From Shewanella atlantica (GTDB taxonomy: Bacteria; Pseudomonadota; Gammaproteobacteria; Enterobacterales; Shewanellaceae), in assembly GCF_003966265.1 (NCBI RefSeq), contig NZ_RXNV01000003.1, positions 557,447 through 621,446 on the forward strand: DNA of 64,000 nucleotides, read 5' to 3'. The first letter of the stretch is position 1, and every line of letters begins with the position of its first letter. The position numbers were made by a program, and so were the translations under genes. The notes beneath the pieces were generated by a model, which did no database searches, had not been told where the DNA came from, and worked only from the letters and a program-made list of their open reading frames with translations. Positions 58,184 through 64,000 of this stretch are shown piece by piece.

Positions 58184-58307
58184 AGCCAATCACCCTCTAC
58201 TCATTAAGCGCTCCTCACTTTTTGACAAAAAGCGGGCGCAACATTTTTTATGTCGCAGCAGGATACAGATGCACTCTGTAATCAACCTTAATCCTAGTTA
58301 AAAAGCA

Positions 58308-58341
58308 AAAAAAAGCCCCGGTAACGACCGGGGCTTTAAAA
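58308..58341 (-). terminator. Rho-independent terminator of kdsA
   Basis: AAAGCCCCGG pairs with CCGGGGCTTT around six bases, with a long T run on the minus strand. Confidence 0.92.
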
Positions 58342-58359
58342 ATAGAGCGTTAGCGAGTG

Positions 58360-59262
<903 letters not shown>

Positions 59263-59347
59263 TTAACGTCTACTTTTCGGCCCAACCCACTTACAGTATG
59301 CCACCATCCAGAGTATAGATAACAAGCTGAAACCTAGAAACTGGAAA

Positions 59348-60601
59348 CTAGGATGCGATGATCTGCAAAATTTGTCCGCACATCCACGCCATATAGGTTC
59401 CAACAGCATAGCCTAGTACCGCCAGTAACACACCAACGGGGGCTAAAGCCGGATGGAATGCTGCAGCGACTACGGGCGCGGATGCTGCTCCGCCTACGTT
59501 GGCCTGGCTACCTACCGCCATATAGAACAGTGGTGCCCGAATCAACTTGGCCACAATCAGCATAAAGCTCGCATGAACGACCATCCATATTATACCGATA
59601 GCGAAGTACCAGAGGTTGTCGGGATCGGCAAGTTTTGACACATCCATATGCAGGCCGATAGTTGCGACCAGAATATAGAGGAATGCCGAAGCCACTTTAG
59701 AAGCGCCAGCCGCCTCAAGATGACGTACCGGGCTAAATGACATAGCCAGACCAATACTGGTCACAGTCACGATTAACCAGAAAAACTTAGATGTCAGGCT
59801 GTAATCGCGAGTCCATGGGTAGTTAGCTTCGAAGAATGGGCCAAGGAAATCGGCTACGACATGAGCCAAGCCGGTAACACCGAAACCAACCGCCACGATC
59901 ATCATCAAATCATTTAAGCTCGGGATCCGCGCATTCTCGGCATGATACTTTTCCACTTTCTCTTTGAGTCGCTCGATAGCGCTTGTATCGGCACCTGTCT
60001 TCTTGTCTATCTGTTTAGCTTTAGATGCCATAAACAGCAACACCGCCATCCAGATGTTGGCCACAATAACATCGACTGTCACCATGATAGAGAAGATGTC
60101 ACCACCCGCTTCATATATTTCTTTCATCGCGGCCTGGTTGGCACCGCCGCCAATCCAGCTGCCTGCCAGCGTGGTCATCCCCCGCCAAACGGCTTCGGGC
60201 CCATGACCACCGATGATCTCGGGATTAAGGCTGGAAATAATAAGCAGAGCAATTGGCCCACCAATCACGATACCAACCGTACCGGTCAGGAACATGATGA
60301 TCGCTTTTGGCCCCAGAGAGAGAATCGCTTTTAGATCGACACTTAATATAAGCAACACCAGACACGCAGGTAACAGGTAGCGAGATGCAACGAAGTAAAG
60401 TTGCGATGAATGTCCGTCGATAATATTAAATGTGTTGAGCAAAGATGGCAGGAAATAGCACATCAATAACGCCGGAATGAACTTGTAGAACTTCTTCCAA
60501 AAGGGATGATTACTATGACTGGTATAAAATACGAAGCCTAAAATCACGGCCAACAAGCCTAAACCTGTGGCATCGTTCGTCACTAAAGCGGTACTACTCA
60601 T
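59348..60601 (-). CDS. DUF819 family membrane protein
   Basis: A 417-residue inner-membrane protein with about ten or more helices, DUF819 (YjcL-type). Motifs: PALLMCYFLPSLLNTF, SRYLLPACLVLLILSVDL, AGSWIGGGANQAAMK in mid-protein and SQANVGGAASAPVVAAAFHP near the C-terminus. Function unknown. GGGAGA precedes the ATG. It interrupts the sirB1-kdsA order seen in relatives. Confidence 0.85.
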   Translation of the reverse strand: MSSTALVTNDATGLGLLAVILGFVFYTSHSNHPFWKKFYKFIPALLMCYFLPSLLNTFNIIDGHSSQLYFVASRYLLPACLVLLILSVDLKAILSLGPKAIIMFLTGTVGIVIGGPIALLIISSLNPEIIGGHGPEAVWRGMTTLAGSWIGGGANQAAMKEIYEAGGDIFSIMVTVDVIVANIWMAVLLFMASKAKQIDKKTGADTSAIERLKEKVEKYHAENARIPSLNDLMMIVAVGFGVTGLAHVVADFLGPFFEANYPWTRDYSLTSKFFWLIVTVTSIGLAMSFSPVRHLEAAGASKVASAFLYILVATIGLHMDVSKLADPDNLWYFAIGIIWMVVHASFMLIVAKLIRAPLFYMAVGSQANVGGAASAPVVAAAFHPALAPVGVLLAVLGYAVGTYMAWMCGQILQIIAS

Positions 60602-60932
60602 TCGGTGTTATCTCCCTACCCGGCAATTTGTTGTTTGTTTATAGTTATGATTATTATGGTTTTTATTGTTTCTTACTTTATTACTTTTGTACGTTTACTG
60701 TTTTATTTGATCTTATTTAAAATTAGTTTTCAGGTGAAATTTAGCGAATTTTTTGCCAACTGTTCCCGACTGAACCAGAAAAGGGAAAACAGCGAAGAGT
60801 GCAGCACAAGATTTTATTCTTAATTGAAAGAATATGAATCACCAGCCCTGCAACTTCATGCTATAGCTTCTTATCCAGCCGCATCTTGTCTCATTTTGAG
60901 ATGACATGAGAAGAAACTAATGCGAGAAGAGA
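60602..60932. other. Divergent gap with an AT-rich pseudo-ORF
   Basis: Contains T-rich tracts between the DUF819 and sirB1 genes. A plus-strand ORF reading through it (60605-60823) is made of Phe, Ile, Tyr and Leu codons generated by base composition, and lacks a ribosome site. The DUF819 promoter is presumably here. Confidence 0.4.
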
Positions 60933-61721
60933 CTAATGATAGATCTCTTGTTCCTCTTTGAGCTCTTTCAATTGCATCTTAACTAACTCAATCACAGGAT
61001 CATGAGGGCTGTTATCGACAAAATGTTTCAAGTCGGCAGCCGCCACGCTGATACAGCCTAGCTGCTGCGCGATAAAAGCGCGTTCACGATTAAGATTCAG
61101 ATCGTCCTCGTGCCACTGCAGTAACAAGTTACAGCACTCCATAGCCGGCTCAAACTTATGCGTGACAATACTGCCGGCCTTAAGCTCATGTATCATTCTG
61201 GATATCAGCCGCTTCAGACTGGCAGGTTTCAAGTAATTTGGCTTGAAAGGTGCACCATTCCCCATCTCCCCCCGAACCAAAGCATGCAATTGATGACGGG
61301 TCAGACTATCACCGGTCAAGGGGTCAATATAACGAACCTCATCATCGATTCGACTACAAAGCACCGTAGTTCCGGGAAGCAGTAGCGGTTCGAGGTTAAG
61401 ATCCAGCTGTTTGGCCAGTAACATGAGCACTGTCGCCAATGTGGTGCTGTTTCCTTGCCGACTGATAATACAGCTTCCCAGATCCGCGGCTTCTACACTG
61501 AAATAAGACTCTCGCGCACAAAAGCCAAGATCTTGATAGAACCAGCGTAATAGGCCATCTAACCTTGCATGTCTATCCACAACATAATGACTCAGTACTG
61601 AGCCAGCAATCTCAAGCCAAGCCCATTTCGCGGACTCGACCTTGGAGAAGCCCAAATGTTCGGTGATTTCAAATGCCGATTCGGGAAGTTGAATCGTCTC
61701 TTTCAATGTAAAAGTTGTCAT
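60933..61721 (-). CDS. sirB1: SirB1 family protein
   Basis: A 262-residue protein of the SirB1 group, with a transglutaminase-like N-terminal domain (VEAADLGSCIISRQGNSTTLATVLMLLAKQL near 80-110, then RIDDEVRYIDPLTGD) and a TPR-type C-terminus (RERAFIAQQLGCISVAAADLKHFVDNSP). It starts on the base where sirB2 ends, so the pair is coupled. In relatives it sits with prfA, prmC and kdsA. Its biochemical role is unknown. Confidence 0.9.
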   Translation of the reverse strand: MTTFTLKETIQLPESAFEITEHLGFSKVESAKWAWLEIAGSVLSHYVVDRHARLDGLLRWFYQDLGFCARESYFSVEAADLGSCIISRQGNSTTLATVLMLLAKQLDLNLEPLLLPGTTVLCSRIDDEVRYIDPLTGDSLTRHQLHALVRGEMGNGAPFKPNYLKPASLKRLISRMIHELKAGSIVTHKFEPAMECCNLLLQWHEDDLNLNRERAFIAQQLGCISVAAADLKHFVDNSPHDPVIELVKMQLKELKEEQEIYH

Positions 61722-62116
61722 TATCCCAACAGCATCGCTTGTTTAAACATGGCCAGTTTTGCAGCGTAAACTATCCAGCCTATCGCACCGAGACCCGCAA
61801 AGACTTTGAACAGGGTATTTCTCTGTGCCTTGAGCGCAATCGTTGCCAGGAAGATGTAAGCAACAACAGCCCCTAACTTCTCAGATAACCAAGGGTCGAC
61901 AAAAGGATACTGCTTAATAAGAACACAGAGGAGCAAGCCCGATAACAACAGGAAGGTGTCGATCACATGGGGGGCGATTTTGACCAGCTTCTTATCCATA
62001 ATTGGAGATTGACGCAGGTGCAATACAAAACGTACCAGGAAAAACAAGACGCTAGCCGCAACCAGAGTCAAATGAAGATGCTTAATCACCGGGTAAAGAC
62101 TGTAGAAAGTTTCCAT
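61721..62116 (-). CDS. sirB2: SirB2 family membrane protein
   Basis: A 131-residue inner-membrane protein with four hydrophobic segments and family motifs YPVIKHLHLTLVAASVLFFLVRFVL and IAPHVIDTFLLLSGLLLCV. It overlaps sirB1. The prfA-prmC genes that usually precede it are absent upstream, where a GNAT gene is found instead, so the cluster has been broken here. Confidence 0.9.
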   Translation of the reverse strand: METFYSLYPVIKHLHLTLVAASVLFFLVRFVLHLRQSPIMDKKLVKIAPHVIDTFLLLSGLLLCVLIKQYPFVDPWLSEKLGAVVAYIFLATIALKAQRNTLFKVFAGLGAIGWIVYAAKLAMFKQAMLLG

Positions 62117-62232
62117 TAATAGTTCTTATTTGGCTGACAAAGGCGGTAGTGTACCCGATCCCCTCCCCCATCACCAATATCATGGTCAGAATCTCTGCAA
62201 ACGGTTAGAATCTCTACAAACTGGTATTCAAT

Positions 62233-62676
62233 ATGGAAAAGCTTATGACCCCCACTTTCACACCTGATTTTACCCTCGACGACAGTAAAGAGTTTGCCAA
62301 CGCCGTCGAAGATAAGATCGCCGAGTTTAACTGGCAGAACTGGGAGGTCTCGGAGCGGTTACCCCTGGGGTTAAAACTCGAAGGCAAAGACGGCGAGTTA
62401 TTGGCAGGATTCTCAGCCAGGACATTCGGTAACTGGCTACAGATAGACAACCTATGGGTAAGTGAGACACTAAGAGGGCAGAACATAGGTAGTCAATTAT
62501 TGGCGCAGGCCGAAGCTATTGCCATCGAGCGCGGTTGTATCTACACCCTCCTCGACACCCTGAACTTCCAGGCCCGCCCCTTCTACGAAGCCCGTGGCTA
62601 CACAGTCCAGTGGACTCAGGAAGCCTACCCAAAAACCGGCTGTAAATACTTTATGGTAAAGAAGTTGGTGGCATAG
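62233..62676 (+). CDS. GNAT family N-acetyltransferase
   Basis: 147 residues with one GNAT fold. Motif A (acetyl-CoA binding) is ETLRGQNIGSQLLAQAEAIA near 78-97, preceded by QIDNLWV; motif B is FYEARGYTVQ near 118-127. A second ATG four codons later is possible. Substrate unknown. It is divergent from sirB2 and marks the edge of the conserved block; everything after it is accessory. Confidence 0.87.
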   Translation: MEKLMTPTFTPDFTLDDSKEFANAVEDKIAEFNWQNWEVSERLPLGLKLEGKDGELLAGFSARTFGNWLQIDNLWVSETLRGQNIGSQLLAQAEAIAIERGCIYTLLDTLNFQARPFYEARGYTVQWTQEAYPKTGCKYFMVKKLVA

Positions 62677-62689
62677 AGATAAGCCATTA

Positions 62690-63089
62690 TCATTTTTTAG
62701 TTAGCGTTTATTCACTTGCCGGATAACAAGTTTCAAGTATCTTCTTAGGTTGGGTTCATTGGACAGCTTTTGCTGCTTAGATAGTTAGCTGAATAATCTA
62801 GTTTCAATGTGATCTATAGCCTGCGCTAGTGCCGTGCAGGGATGCACAAATGTCGTGGTGGCAGGATGCCAGTAAATGACCTGAATGTGTAAACACTTCT
62901 GTGAGTCGCCGTAAATCCTTCCATGGAGGCTCTGCCAAATCATCCCGGTTTTGGAAGCTCACAGCCGCGTCCACACTCGAGTATTCATTTCTTCTATTTA
63001 ACTTCTAATGATTCAAACACGCTTTTGGACAAAAGTCAGTTAGAGTCTAGCTCCTAGTTTAAATGAGAAAAGTATGGCAATCGGATATG
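62690..63089. repeat. Accessory stretch with dispersed repeat fragments
   Basis: A gap with no ORF of note. It includes the 16-mer GCCGGATAACAAGTTT (62718-62733, also at 17979), a GTGCAGGGATGCAC palindrome, and a CCTTCCATGGAGG palindrome near 62918, all looking like debris of Shewanella intergenic repeats. A CTAGCTCCTAG stretch lies near 63050. Confidence 0.5.
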
Positions 63090-63186
63090 CGGTAACGCCC
63101 TTGTTAACAGGCAAAATATTGTTGGCTAAAATTTGAGAAACGAAAATAGTCAATTGTATTTTGTCCTGTTGAACAGTTTGTTAGGT
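63090..63186 (-). other. Integron attC recombination site
   Basis: On the minus strand R'' ACCTAAC (63186-63180) begins the site, 3 bases after the cassette gene stop, and GTTACCG (63096-63090) forms R'. The arms TGTTAACAGG-CAAAATA (plus strand 63103-63119) pair with the opposite arm except for two single unpaired bases, the extrahelical bases typical of attC. The central loop is about 32 bases. Core bases are slightly off consensus in R'. Confidence 0.75.
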
Positions 63187-63189
63187 GAT

Positions 63190-63531
63190 TTAATTTTTTT
63201 CATACACGGTGCGAAGTAACTTCCCTGACTTTGGAAAATCTCTGCATTCGTTTTCCCATCTACCTACAAAACCAATGAAGATACAGAGGGTTTTTCCTTT
63301 TTCAGAGCGCATGCTACCACCTAAATCACAACAAGCATTCGCTTTAAACACATATACTTTAGTGCCTTTGTACATATGCTTCGTTACTACCACTGGTAGC
63401 TTACTTTTTCTTATTTCCTTAAGTTCAAGATTAAGCCATTGGGGGAAGCCATTAAATATAGGTTCTTGTGTTTTAGCACTGATAGAAACCAGAAAAAAAC
63501 ACAAGAAGACAAATATGGTTCTCAATAACAC
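63190..63531 (-). CDS. Gene-cassette protein, small exported Cys-containing
   Basis: 113 residues from a GTG start. A signal peptide (about 1-20, IFVFLCFFLVSISA) precedes a mature domain with KVYVFKANACCDLGG, then KTLCIFIGFVGRWENECRDFPKSG. The CCD and C-x-D spacing resembles DUF6970-type small secreted proteins, but I cannot confirm the family. It is flanked by attC-type sites with no room for other genes, the layout of an integron cassette. The low GC relative to neighbours also suggests transfer. Confidence 0.7.
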   Translation of the reverse strand: MLLRTIFVFLCFFLVSISAKTQEPIFNGFPQWLNLELKEIRKSKLPVVVTKHMYKGTKVYVFKANACCDLGGSMRSEKGKTLCIFIGFVGRWENECRDFPKSGKLLRTVYEKN

Positions 63532-63539
63532 TATGATTC

Positions 63540-63605
63540 ACCTAACACTTGTATAGTGCGCATGCGCGTATATTTGGCAAAACGCGCATGCACATTTATT
63601 AAACC
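63540..63605 (-). other. Partial or degenerate attC of a preceding cassette
   Basis: GTTAGGT on the minus strand (63546-63540) is a perfect R' core directly before the cassette gene. Beyond it, GTGCGCATGCGCGT and ACGCGCATGCAC pair with two unmatched bases around about 12 bases. The outer R'' box has decayed or was lost, so this may be the remains of an upstream cassette. Confidence 0.5.
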
Positions 63606-63960
63606 TATTATCTAAGCCTCGCTTTGGTAAAGCTATTGATTCATAAGCACTCTATCAGGATGGCGAAGAAAAAACGAGCACGCTTAACCGAATAGGTTTG
63701 CATTGATACAGAGGTCTTACTGAAGGCAACCAGTTATTGCCGTAAATGGGTTAGTAAAGCTAGGTCAACTGACAGGAAATTTATCTAGGCTGCTTACCAA
63801 ATGTAACTCTTTATGGGGCATTTCCAAGTTAGAGGCTGCCCCAAAAAGCTCTAATCGAAGAGAGAACTTTCTCGTAAACCAGCCAGTGTAGATAATTGGA
63901 CTCCCCACTTTCTAATCAGTTACGGTATATCTCAATTCTCACGAGATTTCGGAGTCCAAA
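63606..63960. other. Junction between cassette and IS110 element
   Basis: Non-coding except for a tiny frame at 63660 that begins MAKKKRARLTE, stops, and continues open after the stop (CIDTEVLLKATSYCRKW). It could be a decayed gene. The last 100 bases, ending in GAGATTTCGGAGTCCAAA, are probably the left end of the IS110 element; its exact border is not visible. Confidence 0.35.
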
Positions 63961-64000
63961 ATGAAAAGTACTATTGTTGGTGTTGATCTGGCTAAAAATG
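63961..64000 (+). mobile_element. IS110-family transposase, start only
   Basis: Forty bases of an ATG-initiated frame read MKSTIVGVDLAKN, the usual N-terminus of IS110-type DEDD transposases, whose first catalytic Asp is in GVDLAK. CGGAG lies 5 bases upstream of the ATG. The rest is outside the window, so completeness is unknown. Confidence 0.75.

Noticed and set aside
60605..60823. 72-codon plus-strand ORF, apparently a membrane protein
   Set aside because: Made of T-rich codons in a low-complexity gap with no Shine-Dalgarno site; hydrophobicity follows from base composition.
63090..63186. Ordinary rho-independent terminator of the cassette gene
   Set aside because: The stem is interrupted by two single unpaired bases, the loop is about 32 bases, no T run follows, and integron core boxes lie at both ends.

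Overview
The window looks like a chromosome segment of a marine gammaproteobacterium, almost certainly a Shewanella. I infer this from gene content and order: yhbY, greA, carAB, dapB, dnaKJ, proBA, pepD, dinB, nqrA-F with nqrM and apbE, luxS, bolA, rlmG, ampG, kdsA and sirB1/B2, together with the overall protein character. No species call was tested. No rRNA, tRNA or CRISPR array was found.

Layout. 1-4.5 kb: the end of yhbY, converging with a secD-secF pair, a His-rich exported protein and greA. 4.8-12 kb: carB, carA, dapB, an FKBP isomerase and an M48 lipoprotein protease, all on the minus strand, with clusters of hairpin repeats at 9.5 and 12.3 kb. 12.6-16 kb: dnaJ and dnaK behind a textbook sigma-32 promoter. 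16-25 kb: a DMT exporter, a DUF4097-like exported protein, an S9 peptidase, a small exported protein, proA, proB and an NCS2 purine permease. 25.0-27.4 kb: no long ORF, but three tandem cassettes that each encode a nearly identical 32-residue protein. 27.4-32 kb: an M17 aminopeptidase, pepD and dinB with an SOS box. 32.5-39.9 kb: the Na+-translocating NADH:quinone reductase (nqrABCDEF) with its flavin transferase apbE and maturation factor nqrM. 40-55.6 kb: luxS, bolA, a GcvR-like ACT protein, an AlkB-like dioxygenase, rlmG, an outer-membrane protein, a DUF2804 protein, yajG, a periplasmic cyclophilin, ampG, yajQ, a VanZ-like protein, a panE-type reductase, an NSS transporter with a 36-residue small subunit, and a PAP2 phosphatase. 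55.6-62.7 kb: a DMT transporter, an AbgT transporter, kdsA, a DUF819 protein, sirB1, sirB2 and a GNAT. 62.7-64 kb: an accessory zone with dispersed repeats, one integron-type gene cassette with an attC site, and the start of an IS110-family transposase.

The most interesting region is 25.2-27.2 kb. Each of the three cassettes has its own sigma-70-like promoter, a roughly 165-nt leader with conserved hairpins, a Shine-Dalgarno site, a 32-codon ORF, a conserved 3' region and a rho-independent terminator. In the conserved core of the ORF, copy 2 differs from the other two only at synonymous positions, so the peptide itself is under selection. Every promoter carries the palindrome TGTAATAAAATTACA over its -35 box. 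From memory this matches the HexR operator consensus (TGTAATWWWATTACA), which would tie the peptides to central carbon flux. I recognise neither the peptide nor the leader. The second notable signal is a family of hairpin repeats at 9.5 and 12.3 kb, with a constant outer stem and an inner stem that changes in a compensatory way.

Working logic of the better-known blocks: NqrB and NqrC both keep the SGAT flavinylation motif that ApbE modifies, and NqrM lies next to apbE, so structural and maturation genes travel together. carA and carB, proB and proA, dnaK and dnaJ, and sirB2 and sirB1 are ordinary co-transcribed pairs. Several start codons were moved from the longest ORF to a site with a clear ribosome-binding sequence, including TTG starts for carA and the S9 peptidase and a GTG start for nqrC.
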